Below, one piece after another: positions 1 to 9,999 of a stretch of DNA of 64,000 nt. The stretch spans positions 8,128,362 through 8,192,361 of the forward strand of contig OX442416.1 of assembly GCA_949361645.1 (NCBI GenBank), read 5' to 3'. Below the pieces are notes generated by a model. It had not been told where the DNA came from and did not search any database. It worked only from the letters and a program-made list of their open reading frames with translations. Source of the stretch: Spongilla lacustris. Its lineage: Eukaryota; Porifera; Demospongiae; Spongillida; Spongillidae. Every line of letters starts with the position of its first letter. Within the stretch, counting starts at the first letter, position 1. A program made the translations under genes and the position numbers.

Positions 1-184
1 ATCGCTATATATGTACATACATGTACATGTATGGAAAATACATCACCTAATCATTTTGACCTTTTATGATTAATTATGCTTATGACCATATACACCTTGT
101 GCATGTAACTGTTCTAATGCTATGGATTTCACGAATGAACCATTTTCCACACTGATTACATGTACATTCCAATATCCATTCTAG

Positions 185-371
185 CATCCCGCCAACATCA
201 TTACTCACTGATGCTCGCTATGATAAAATGGCTGCAGCTTTTGGTGCTGATGGATACTATGCTTCTACACCAGTTCAACTTCACCAGAGTCTGGCAGCTG
301 CACTGAAATCAGTTATGATGCCTAGCATTATAAATATTGAAATTAGTCCTTCATCTTCCCGAAAGCCACAG
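185..371 (+). CDS. HACL1: Penultimate exon of a 2-hydroxyacyl-CoA lyase 1-like gene (partial)
   Basis: The exon encodes about 62 residues. It starts with one base of a split codon after the acceptor ccattctag and ends on CAG before the donor gtaaac. The reading frame gives IPPTSLLTDARYDKMAA, then FGADGYYASTPVQLHQSL, then PSIINIEISPSSSRKPQ. This matches the C-terminal thiamine-diphosphate-binding part of HACL1 (ARY..., FGG.GY...TP.EL..SL, PS.INI.I.P...RK.Q). The known enzyme cleaves 2-hydroxyacyl-CoAs in peroxisomal alpha-oxidation of phytanic acid and other 2-hydroxy fatty acids, using thiamine diphosphate. The family call comes from remembered motif similarity and was not searched. The rest of the gene lies to the left of the window. 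The last exon, 1162 bp downstream, completes the protein in the expected way, which strongly supports the call. Confidence 0.85.
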
Positions 372-1533
372 GTAAACACATATGTATGTGACTAGTACCG
401 TACATGTATATACATACATGTAATTGTGTATATGTACCTGACATTTGAATCTTTGCCTCTGTTTAGCACATGTATGACATTTATTTGTACAATGTACCTA
501 CACATGTACATGTACAATGTACATACAGTACACCTGCACTGTATATACATGTACATTGTGTATGTACATACACTGTAGCATGACATACATTTAGCATGCC
601 ATGTAAAGGGACATACATGAACTGTACCTTTACCAACAAAATCATATTGATGTAGTAAATCAGTATAATCATATGATGTTTATTAATGAATCACACTGTC
701 AATCAAACTTATGTTCTTCTTAGGGTTAGTCCATTGTGCTTCCTCCTGGTGCTGTTATGGTACATTTTATATCACTTACATCTATCTTAGAATATACAAC
801 ATGTAAGATGGAATGTGGGGTGGTGGGCACATAAAATTAACTTGCCATACAAACCACAACTCTCATTTAGATAAATGATACCACCACATGTTCAGAATAA
901 ATAAATCAATTAGGCTTGATTTACATGTACATTCATGCCATCACAGCCACGATTCTTTGCTATTCATATAATTTGTAAGATACAATTTACCATGCCTTCT
1001 ATATTTTTACACTATGCAGGTAAGAAAATAATGGCAAATCATCCGTTTTTTTATTTTAAAACTGCACACTTTCTTAGCATTTTTTCATACATGTGTAGTA
1101 TATCTACACACGTAAAATTTGTTAAGGTTGTTATAATACGCACATACATGTATATGTACATGTATTGGCATTCATATGGGAAAGAGGTTGGTACTTGTAC
1201 ATGTTAATAATGAGGTTATTATTATGTTTAGAAATGGTGCAATTTACATGTACTATCCAGGTTTTCTACTTAAACTGTAATATTGCATAAATTTCAGTGC
1301 AAGAATGCTAAATGGTCAATCAAAGTTAATGCCATACTCTGTATTTAGGATGTGAAACACATTACAAATTTTTCCCACTCCACTACACTTTTCATGTCTT
1401 GAGGTAGCTATTATCATATTCAATCTCATTTGTTTGTATCTACATGTAATTGCAACACATTATTTGTTACAATGTTTTGCCTTTAGCATATAAATATTAA
1501 AACAAAACATGGTCTCCATATTTTCTATTGCAG
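372..1533 (+). other. Intron between the last two HACL1-like exons
   Basis: The 1162-bp intron has a gtaaac donor at 372 and the acceptor ttttctattgcag ending at 1533. It is AT-rich and contains many copies of TACATGTA-like palindromes, for example around 405-420, 500-560 and 1144-1165. Short open frames inside it look like chance, and no RNA gene or mobile element was recognised. Confidence 0.75.
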
Positions 1534-1566
1534 GAACACTCCTGGTTAACAAGATCCAAACTATGA
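1534..1566 (+). CDS. HACL1: Last exon of HACL1-like gene, ending in PTS1 signal SKL
   Basis: The exon reads EHSWLTRSKL and then TGA at 1564-1566. It follows a good acceptor (pyrimidine-rich, ending cag at 1531-1533) and continues in phase 0 from the preceding exon. HACL1 proteins end in a short HWLTRS-type tail followed by a peroxisomal targeting tripeptide. Here the last three residues are S-K-L if the final residue is counted as the C-terminus, the canonical PTS1 read by PEX5. This places the enzyme in the peroxisome matrix. The exon is only 33 bp and is invisible to ORF calling. Its agreement with the family tail makes the gene identification firm. Confidence 0.85.
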   Translation, partial: EHSWLTRSKL

Positions 1567-1892
1567 AACTGAATTTGACACATTTTAATATTGTATTATA
1601 CTTCAAGCATTGTGATACATGTACATGCATAAATGTAAGACACATGTTTATTAGCTGAAGTGATAGAAAAGATTTGACATGTACATACATGTAACTCGTG
1701 ATTACAATGTCTCAAGTAGAGATTGATATACAATCTGAAAATAATATAGTTAACCAACTCACTCGGATATTCCAGCAACATGCGACTAACAAATACCTAT
1801 GGTTCATATGCTTGTGGAGCTAGCAAATTCCATATCTACAATGTACCTTTTAATTTCCTTAGTGCAAAAGACATGTCTTACTACCCCTTCAT
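1567..1892. other. 3' UTR / intergenic stretch after HACL1-like gene
   Basis: This is AT-rich sequence between the HACL1-like stop codon and the stop of the putative convergent exon. It presumably holds the 3' UTRs of both. No canonical AATAAA was seen close to the HACL1 stop, so the cleavage site is undetermined. TACATGTA-type motifs occur near 1616-1626 and 1678-1692. Confidence 0.5.
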
Positions 1893-2105
1893 TTAACGTG
1901 TTGTTCTGAACTTTCCAACATTACATGATGGTACTTGACCTGTGTGAAGTGTGATATCTGAGGATGGGCACTGAATGTGCTGAGTCCCCTGAGACATGAG
2001 GCGATGGTGATATTCCTCACGTCGGGCAGCACTGACTATCAGTCCCTGGTGGCCGATGGAGTCAGCGGTTTGGGACTGATATACGACCGGACCTAGACCA
2101 GGCAA
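1893..2105 (-). CDS. Putative terminal exon of a convergent unknown gene
   Basis: The minus-strand frame is open for 70 codons, from LPGLGPVVYQSQTADSIG to KFRTTR and then TAA. It begins exactly at a plausible splice acceptor: minus-strand tttctttaag ends at 2106. The first codon is TTG, so this is an internal exon start and not a translation start. The stretch is noticeably more GC-rich than its flanks and has a balanced, non-repetitive amino-acid composition, both typical of a real exon in this AT-rich locus. I do not recognise the protein family. The gene would run tail-to-tail with HACL1. Its upstream exons would have to lie beyond 2106, either across the satellite or outside the window, which weakens the case. 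It could instead be a relic exon or retained pseudogene fragment. Confidence 0.4.
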   Translation of the reverse strand: MPGLGPVVYQSQTADSIGHQGLIVSAARREEYHHRLMSQGTQHIQCPSSDITLHTGQVPSCNVGKFRTTR

Positions 2106-2454
2106 CTTAAAGAAAATACAGCAATGCAGTTTAGACTGTATTAGACAATCTTTGAAGAATAGTACCAGTATTTTTTAAAATTTATAACCACTTCTACAGT
2201 ACAATGACACCAAATTTGGTTTGTTCTCTATTCATATGAGTTAGCAAAAAAAATTAACTTGTGTCCTAAGATCATCAGCCTACATGTACACACTAACTTA
2301 TGTCCTACATGTAGGATATCTGGTGACATTTACATGTCATGTACATATATAACCAACCCTGAACAGCACATGGTGTATGCTTGTGCTCTACAACAGGCAA
2401 ACAGTATTACAGTTGATAAGTGACAAATTGAGTAAGCAGTACGTCTGGATCTAA
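2106..2454. other. AT-rich non-coding stretch before the satellite
   Basis: This would be the intron upstream of the putative minus-strand exon if that exon is real. It contains TACATGTA motifs at about 2281-2345. No gene, RNA or element was seen. Confidence 0.5.
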
Positions 2455-2690
2455 ACATATTAAACATACTATCCTCATAGATCTAGATTTAATAACTATA
2501 GTAATGATTTAATTACTCATGATTTTTATGATACTGCATGTATTTTGAATATCTCGAACTATCTAAAAAAACACTTATAGTTTAACATAAAATTTCCATC
2601 AACATGGTAAAATGCAAATAAACATACTGCACTATCCTCATAGATCTAGATGTACTAACTAGGAATGGTTTAATTATTAAAAGTCGTTAT
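2455..2690 (+). repeat. Degenerate edge monomers of the 179-bp satellite, forward orientation
   Basis: Two diverged, shortened units resemble the forward satellite of 16736-64000. They keep the order AGATTTA...TAATG.TTTAATTA, TTATGATACT.CATGTATT.TGAATATCTC, then CACTTATAGTTTAACA. The block CTATCCTCATAGATCTAGAT occurs at about 2470 and 2633, about 160 bp apart. Sequence decay at an array edge is common because edges escape homogenisation. Confidence 0.7.
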
Positions 2691-5600
2691 AGTTTATTAA
2701 ACCATGTTAAACCATAAATGTTATTTCTACTTTGAGATATTTACAATCCATGTAGTATCATTAAAATCATAATAACGACTTTTACAAATTAAACCATTAC
2801 TAGTTAGTAAATCTATATCCAAATAGGTAGTATGTCTGAGTATATTAGATTAAATTTACCATTGAATGGTTTACGATAAACCGTGTTAAACCGTAAGTGT
2901 TATTGTTATTTCTTCTGAGATATTCACAATAATTGTAGTATCATTAAAATCATAATAAAGACTTTTAATAATTAAACCATTACTACTTAGTAAATCTATT
3001 TACATATGGAAGGTATGTCTGAGTGCATTAAAATTAATTTACCATTGAATGGTTTATGATAAACCATGTTAAACCATAAGTGTTATATCTAAACTGAGAT
3101 ATTCACAATACATGTAGTATCATTAAAATCATAATAACGACTATCTATAACTAGTTAGTAAATCTATTTACATATAGGTGGTATGTCTGAGTGTATTAGA
3201 TTTAATTTACCATTGAATGGTTTATGATAAACCATGTTAAACCATCATTGTTATTTCTAAACTGAGATATTCACAATCCATGTAGTATCATTAAAATCAT
3301 AATAACGACTATTAATAAATAAACCATTACTACTTAGTAAATCTACTTACATATAGGTGGTATGTCAGAATGTATTAGATTTAATTTACCACTGAATGGT
3401 TTATGATAAATCATGTTAAACCATTATTGTTATTTCTAAACTGAGATACTCACAATGCATGTAGTATCATTAAAATCATAATAACGACTATTAATAATTA
3501 AACCATTACTACTTAGTAAATCTACTTACATATGTCTGGTATGACTGAGTGCATTAGATTTAATTTACCATTGAATGGTTTAAGATAAACCATGTTAAAC
3601 CATAAGTGTTGTTTCTAAACTGAGATATTCACAATGCATGTAGTATCATTAAAATCATAATAACGACTATGAATAATTAAACCATTACTACTTAGTAAAT
3701 CTACTTACATATGCCTGGTATGACTGAGTGCATTACATTTAATTTACCATTGAATGGTTTAAGATAAACCATGTTAAACCATCAGTGTTGTTTCTAAACT
3801 GAGATATTCACAATGCATGTAGTATCATTAAAATCATAATAACGACTATTAATAATTAAACCGTTACTACTTAGTAAATCTATTTATATATAGCTGGTAT
3901 GTCTGAGTGTATTAGATTTAATTTACCATTGAATGGTTTATGATAAACCGTGATAAACCATCAGTGTTGTTTCTAAACTGAGATATTCACAATGCATGTA
4001 GTATCATTAAAATCATAATAACGACTATTAATAATTAAACCGTTACTACTAAGAAAATCCACTTACATATAGGTGGTATGTCTGAGTGTATTAGATTTAA
4101 TTTACCATTGAATGGTTTATGATAAACCGTGATAAACCATAAGTATTGTTTCTCAACAGAGATTCACTATACATGTAGTATCATTAAAATAATAATAACG
4201 ACTATTAAATTTAATTTACCATTGAATGGTTAGATTTAATTTACCATTGAATGGTTTATAAACCATAAGTGTTGCTTCTAAACTGAGACATGTAGTATCA
4301 TTAAAATCATAATAACGACTATTAATAATTAAACCATAACTAGTTAGTCAATCTATTTACATATAGGTGGTATGTCTGAGTGTATTAGATTTAATTTACC
4401 ATTGTATGGTTTATGATAAACCATATTAAACCATAAGTGTTGTTTCTAAACTGAGATATTCACAATACGTGTAGTATCATTAAAATCATAATAACGACTA
4501 TTAATAATTATACCATTACTACTTAGTAAATCTATTTACATATAGGTGGTATGTCTGAGTGTATTAGATTTAATTTACCATTGAATGGTTTATGATAAAC
4601 CAAGTTAAACTATAAGTGTTGTTTCTAAACTGAGATATTCACAATACATGTAGTATCATTAAAATCAAAATAACGACTATTAATAATTAAACCATTACTT
4701 GTTAGTAAATCTAATTACATATTGTTGGTATGTCTGAGTGTATTAGATTTAATTTACCATTGAAAGGTTTATAAACCATAAGTGTTGCTTCTAAACTGAG
4801 ACATGTACTATCATTTAAATCATAATAACGACTATTAATAATTAAACCATTACTACTTAGTAAATCTAATTACATATTGTTGGTATGTCTGAGTGTATTA
4901 GATTTAATTTACCATTGAATGGTTTATGATAAACCATGTTAAACCATAAGTGTTGTTTCTAAACTGAGATATTCACAATACAAGTAGTATCATTAAAATC
5001 ATAATAACGACTATTAATAATTAAACCATTACTACTTAGTAAATCTATTTACATATAGGTGGTATGTCTGAGTGTATTAGATTTAATTTACCATTGTATG
5101 GTTTATGATAAACCATATTAAACCACAAGTGTTGTTTCTAAACTGAGATATTCACAATACGTGTAGTATCGTTAAAATTATAATAACGACTATTAATAAT
5201 CATGCCATTACTACTTAGTAAATCTATTTACATATAGGTGGTATGTCTGAGTGTATTAGATTTAATTTACCATTGAATGGTTTATGATAAACCATGTTAA
5301 ACCATAAGTGTTGTTTCTAAACTGAGATATTCACAATACATGTAGTATCATTAAAATCATAATAACGACTATTAATAATTAAATCATTACTAGTTAGTAT
5401 ATCTATTTACATATAGGTGGTATGTCTGAGTGTATTAGATTTAATTTACCATTGATGGTTTATGATAAACCATGTTAAACCATAAGTGTTGTTTCTAAAC
5501 TGAGATATTCACAATACATGTAGTATCATTAAAATCATAATAACGACTATTAATAATTAAATCATTACTAGTTAGTAAATCTATTTACATATAGGTGGTA

Positions 5601-6218
5601 TGTCTGAGTGTATTAGATTTAATTTACCATTGAATGGTTTATGATAAACCATGTTAAACCATAAGTGTTGTTTCTAAACTGAGATATTCACAATACATGT
5701 AGTATCATTAAAATCATAATAACGACTATTAATAATTAAATCATTACTAGTTAGTATATCTATTTACATATAGGTGGTATGTCTGAGTGTATTAGATTTA
5801 ATTTACCATTGTATGGTTTATGATAAACCATGTTAAACCATAAGTGTTGTTTCTAAACTGAGATATTCACAATACGTGTAGTATCATTAAAATCATAATA
5901 ACGACTATTAATAATTATGCCATTACTACTTAGTAAATCTATTTACATATAGGTGGTATGTCTGAGTGCATTAGATGTAATTTACCATTGAATGGTTTAT
6001 GATAAACCATGTTAAACCATAAGTGTTGTTTCTAAACTGAGATATTCACAATACATGTAGTATCATTAAAATCATAATAACGACTATTAATAGTTAAACC
6101 ATTACTACTTAGTAAATCTATTTACATATAGGTAGTATGTCTGAGTGTATTAGATTTAATTTACCATTGAATGGTTTATAAACCATAAGTGTTGCTTCTA
6201 AACTGAGACATGTAGTAT
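2691..6218 (-). repeat. 179-bp satellite array, reverse orientation (left part)
   Basis: About 20 tandem units read as the reverse complement of the main array. Each holds TTTACCATTGAATGG, the dyad ATGGTTTATGATAAACCAT, GTTTCTAAACTGAGATATTC and GTAGTATCATTAAAATCAT. Units near 2700-3000 are the most diverged, and identity rises to the right. Several units (around 4245-4300, 4755-4810 and 6160-6215) share the same internal deletion that collapses the dyad to GGTTTATAAACC and removes the TATTCACAATA segment. No coding potential: stops occur in every frame. Confidence 0.9.
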
Positions 6219-7527
6219 CGAACTTGCGGCCGCCTCCCCCACGATGCTAGATGCTGGCCAACATCCACTAGCCAACACAGACCAACCGATTTCACTCCCA
6301 CAACCCACACCCATAGACGCCCCGACACCCCCAACCCAAACCTCGCCCGTCAACTCCATCACAACACCACAAGACCTGGACACAACTCGGGCTCTGCCCG
6401 CCGGATCCGTTGCTACCTACCCGCCAACCATACCAAACACAGGCCAAGAGATGCAGATCTCGCTGCCACAACCTCCGCCAACAAACGCGGTATCTCCTCC
6501 AGAGATCTTGTCCCCAGACCATACCTTAACCCACAACTCGCTCCCAGACCCAACTCCACTCGAAACAATTCCAACTCCACCAGACCCAGCTCCACCTAAA
6601 ACAAAACAGACCCTACCCAAAACAATTCCAACACTAACGCAGGCCTCAATGACTCCACATACCCAAGACACAAAACAAAGCAAAATCACAACAGCGATAA
6701 AAGAGAAAAACTGGGATGTAGTACTGCAGAAATACACACAGATCAGGAAATTCTATGAACTGGCCCTACACCATGCCACATTCAATGAGGAATGCCTAGA
6801 AGAAGGTATCTTCCCTCTGGGAAGCAAGGCATCGGCCACCTGCGCCACCCTTGGGGCCGACGACAGCCTCAGGAATGAACACGCCTATATCTTAAAAAGA
6901 GCCAGAATTGAAATAACGGCTGCCAATGTGCGCCACCTTAAAAAACTCGCTGACTCTACAGCCAAACAACTCACTGAAATAGAGACAGCATTCGACAGGA
7001 ACAAAACCACAGACATTGCCACACACAACAAATGGATAACTTCATGGCGAAACACAAACAATGACATGCAAAAACTACATGACGACCTCAAAACAAGAAG
7101 AAACAAAAAGATCCACAAAACAAAACTTGCACACAGGAATAACCAAATCTATCAAGAAGAATGTCCAAGAAACAAACCACTACCCAGTCCACTTGACAAC
7201 CCCCAACCAAAAACTAAACAGACTCTCCCGATCCCAACACACACAAACCTTCTCCTTCAGCCACAACAAACCCCCCCCACCCCCCCTCCAAATCCAAAAC
7301 CAAAGAAGCCTACCCCAAGGCCACCTACCCTTCTCGCCACAAATGAGAAAAAAACTTCAGCCCCTCACCACCACACCCAATGGAAACAAACACAACAAAC
7401 AAACACCAATAGAAGACCCTACAACATCCAGCACACCACACGACGCCCACCCCTACTAATGGATCCAACCCCCTTCCTTTACCTACCACAATCACAACAA
7501 AACCAACAAACACATACAACACAATGA
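6219..7527 (+). pseudogene. PLE ORF1-like protein, 5'-truncated copy
   Basis: The frame is open from the insertion edge (codon GAA at 6220) to TGA at 7525-7527, about 435 codons. It lacks the roughly 145 N-terminal residues present in the second copy. The first ~130 residues are very rich in Pro, Thr and Gln. A central block follows (about residues 140-290 from the ATG at 6244), with KFYELALHHATFNEECLEEG and an Ala/Lys/Glu-rich stretch likely to be helical or coiled-coil (RARIEITAANVRHLKKLAD). The tail is basic and rich in Pro, Asn and Gln. ORF1-type proteins with coiled coils occur upstream of RT in some PLEs and are presumed to bind RNA, but this one is unassigned. Its stop overlaps an ATG (ATGA at 7524-7527) that opens a 70-codon frame. 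Confidence 0.6.
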
Positions 7528-7818
7528 CAACAAGGACACCCAGCACATTGAACAATCCCCCACCACTAATGTCCCTCAGATTCGGACCGCCACCACTGAT
7601 GTCCCTCAACCTACACCAAACTCCACTACCAACTGCCTACAGGGCTCCCCCAAGCAAATCAAACTTCCTGTACTACCACACAACAGCTTCATACCCGCAC
7701 ACCACACCGACCCTCCAACACACTCATTCTTTTTAGAACCCCTCTACCCAAATCATACAAAGACACACAATGGCGTAGAGGGATACCAAGAGAGACCAAC
7801 ACAAGTTGGCCCCTCCCT
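6219..7818 (+). repeat. Left pseudo-LTR copy of the PLE
   Basis: Direct repeat of 13877-15481, about 99% identical by eye. The main differences are one fewer C in the C-run near 7271 and absence of a 4-bp AAAC unit near 7510. It begins inside ORF1, so the left copy lacks the ORF1 start and the upstream hammerhead-like region. Both copies carry a NotI-like GCGGCCGC (6226-6233), so this is native sequence and not a cloning scar. Confidence 0.85.
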
Positions 7819-7828
7819 CTTAAATTAT

Positions 7829-8482
7829 ATGTTTTATGGTAACCCCGAACCATTTGATGGCTCCGCCAACCATACACCAAGAAAACGGAGACCTACAAGA
7901 AGACGACACCCCAAGTCCCGCAAACCCACCCCCTCCACAAAAGAAAAAACTTCACACATACTTAACCGCAGTGATATAACTTTAACAGCTGAGGAACAAA
8001 GTATACTCAACAAAGGACTCCTATATATACCCACACCAACCTTTAAGATGAAACCACTACATAAGGCAATCCAACAATTTCAAAGGACAGTCAGACTAGA
8101 TTTCCTTTTCCAACATACAAACAATGAACGTGACCCATTTAAGAAAAAATCAACATACACACCCACTACATCAGACAACATTCTTTTAGAAAAATACCTC
8201 AAAGACACCGAAAATGCCATCTTATCCACCTGTTCTAATCCACACTTCAAAACCACAAGTAACCTCACACAATCTGAAAGAGACGCCATTCACTCACTCA
8301 AGTCAAAACGAAAAGATATAGTAATCAAACAGGCCGACAAGGGCTCAACACTAACTGTGGTCAGCAGAGAAAAATATATCTCAGACGGCACCCAACATCT
8401 ATCCGACCCAACAACCTATGCAAAACTTGACTCAGATCCCACACCCAAACTTGCCGCCGACATTAAAACATTTATACAAGAA
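7829..8482 (+). pseudogene. PLE reverse transcriptase ORF, N-terminal part (interrupted)
   Basis: ATG at 7829 opens a frame that runs 218 codons to the insertion point after GAA at 8480-8482. Beyond that it reads three residues of foreign sequence and then TAG. The start is basic (TPRKRRPTRRRHPKSRKP). Then come the PLE RT N-terminal hallmarks LTAEEQSILNKGLLYIPTP, ERDAIHSLKSKRKDIVIKQADKGST and REKYI...QHLSD...Y. The frame resumes at 11475 without loss of phase, so the ORF was whole before the palindrome landed. Without a joined transcript the protein is broken and ends before the RT palm. Confidence 0.85.
8479..8482. other. Target-site duplication AGAA (left copy)
   Basis: AGAA at 8479-8482 is repeated at 11474-11477, immediately outside the inverted-repeat ends. 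Removing one AGAA plus the palindrome restores the PLE frame (..CAA GAA CTA TCT..), so the duplication comes from transposition. Confidence 0.8.
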
Positions 8483-9954
8483 GGGTCATTCTAGGCTAAT
8501 TTGTACCACCTAAATCTCATTTTCTAACACCACTTCCCATATATATTCTCCTATATAAAAAACACAAAATCACTTAATATATGCATACCCCAAGTTGTAT
8601 CGTTTATTAACTATAACCTTCTGAATAATTAATTTTCGGGGCAACTTGGACCTGTTTAGAATAGAATTGCTTGGCCATTAAAATCTATATGTTAGGTGTT
8701 TTGGTATACATTTATGGATGTTATGTTGATATTCGTAGTAGTGATGGACTTTATAAGAACTGGTATATTGGGGTTTAATAAGTAATGAATTTGTGATCAG
8801 TTTTGCTGTTTCAGAAAATAACATCATCCATTTTGCACCAAACTTTTAGGGTGGGTACATGCTAGTACCAATAGGGTACTTAGCTAATCAGATGTGCGGG
8901 ATTCTCATGCACTCGTCTGGGACACCACTTCAAACGCTGGCAGCCATCTTTAATCTCCATCATAATTCAAGTGTTTGTTTAGTGTGTTTTCAGAGCCACT
9001 AAGAGGTGTTAGGACCAAAATTGTTATAGAAAACCAACAGAGTTTACACTAAATGTTTAGCTATCTAAACTGTTTACAGTAATCTTGCTTGCAGAGCAAG
9101 GCTGGCTTCTTGCATGTCCTTTCTTGTCAGAGTGTAGGTTCTACCTGTGGCTGTCACCGGATTGACAAGGGTTAGGACATCAGAGGGATCAACGTCCACG
9201 ACATCCTGTCTCACAGGGTAGACAAATGAAGCTGATGGTATGCACGGATGTAGAAATGTCACTGTGATAGTACGTAGGGATGCGTCAACATTAAGAACAT
9301 ATCCAAGCCAGCATGATGCATCGTATGCAACAGTGACATAACCTCGTATGTCTCCTAATAGTAGGGTGTTGACAACCTCTGCTACTGCCACCTTTTCAGT
9401 CCGTGAACAGGTACTGTTTGAGAAGGACCTCACTCCTACTGTGTTGGCAGAGATAGGAATGACACTGTGAAGCTGATGAGTTCCAGGCACTGTTTTACTG
9501 CTCTTCATACGATCATCCAGTAGTCTGGCTTCGTGCTCATGCTCACCAGCAGTCGCAAAGCCAAAGTGCATGCCTTTGATGATGCTCACAGCAAAATCAT
9601 ACAGCTGTCGTGCCGTGAGTATGTGATGTTCATATATATGCTGAAGGCTGGCTCTTGTGGCAAGCCGCTTTAGGGTCCCTCCAGCTCCATCTCCAGCAGA
9701 CTTGCCATGAGATGTGGCAAAGAAGTGCCACTGTGCCCTCACCCCAAAGTCTTCAAAATGGTGGCACAGATTATGAAAGTTCTTGCAGTGTTTGTACTGG
9801 GCGGCGCATCCATCTGACACATAAAAAATCTTTTCTGGCTTCTTCCCATTGCATTGCTCAGTTAGAAAAGAGATTAGTTTTTTCTGGAAAAGATTAACTG
9901 CGCATGCTGTGTGCACTCTGATATGATGATGTAGCACAGACTGGTGAGTTCCCC
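8483..9954 (+). repeat. Left arm of the palindrome (1.47 kb terminal inverted repeat)
   Basis: Its reverse complement is the right arm 10000-11473. The mismatches are scattered substitutions plus a 2-bp length difference in an A-run (six A here, eight in the other arm). The subterminal 8483-9070 is AT-rich and has no coding signal. Confidence 0.85.
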
Positions 9955-9964
9955 TCATTGGCAA
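9074..9964 (-). CDS. Transposase-like protein, C-terminal portion (left arm copy)
   Basis: The frame is open for 296 codons, ending in TAA near 9074. It is also open upstream through the 45-bp spacer (DSSIQKDEWLPMRGTHQ), so coding continued past the break before it was lost. An in-frame ATG lies at 9958-9956, and the TTG at 9964 is not a credible start. Key features: FYVSDGCAAQYK (Asp at residue 51), FFATSHGKSAGDGAGGTLKR (residues 81-100, with Asp92), and a basic helical stretch after it. SDG...QYK followed by HGKS..DG.GG..KR resembles RNase-H-fold DDE transposase or integrase cores in proteins repeated across invertebrate genomes. The family is inferred, not established. The N-terminal region with a first catalytic Asp is missing, so this copy should be inactive alone. 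Confidence 0.55.
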   Translation of the reverse strand: MPMRGTHQSVLHHHIRVHTACAVNLFQKKLISFLTEQCNGKKPEKIFYVSDGCAAQYKHCKNFHNLCHHFEDFGVRAQWHFFATSHGKSAGDGAGGTLKRLATRASLQHIYEHHILTARQLYDFAVSIIKGMHFGFATAGEHEHEARLLDDRMKSSKTVPGTHQLHSVIPISANTVGVRSFSNSTCSRTEKVAVAEVVNTLLLGDIRGYVTVAYDASCWLGYVLNVDASLRTITVTFLHPCIPSASFVYPVRQDVVDVDPSDVLTLVNPVTATGRTYTLTRKDMQEASLALQARLL

Positions 9965-9999
9965 CCATTCATCCTTTTGTATGCTACTATCGCGACAAA
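9955..9999. other. 45-bp spacer at the centre of the palindrome
   Basis: This is the only unique sequence between the arms. On the minus strand it is in frame with the left-arm ORF and reads as plausible protein. It is therefore original gene sequence kept on one side of an inverted-duplication breakpoint, not a random linker. Confidence 0.65.

Noticed and set aside
392..672. Short minus-strand frames rich in Tyr, Met, Cys and His
   Set aside because: They are low-complexity products of TACATGTA-rich intron sequence and show no exon signals.
720..770. Possible extra HACL1 exon after ttcttcttag
   Set aside because: Exon 185-371 joins the last exon in phase and matches the family without extra residues. 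The stretch after this acceptor has an early in-frame TAG in the needed phase.
6226..6233. NotI site at a junction, suggesting vector or cloning contamination
   Set aside because: The same GCGGCCGC lies inside ORF1 in the second PLE copy (13884-13891) with the same flanks, so it is native coding sequence.
6292..7118. Long minus-strand frames opposite PLE ORF1 (also at 13844-14776)
   Set aside because: They are antisense shadows of a C/A-biased ORF, giving Gly/Val/Trp-rich nonsense without recognisable domains.
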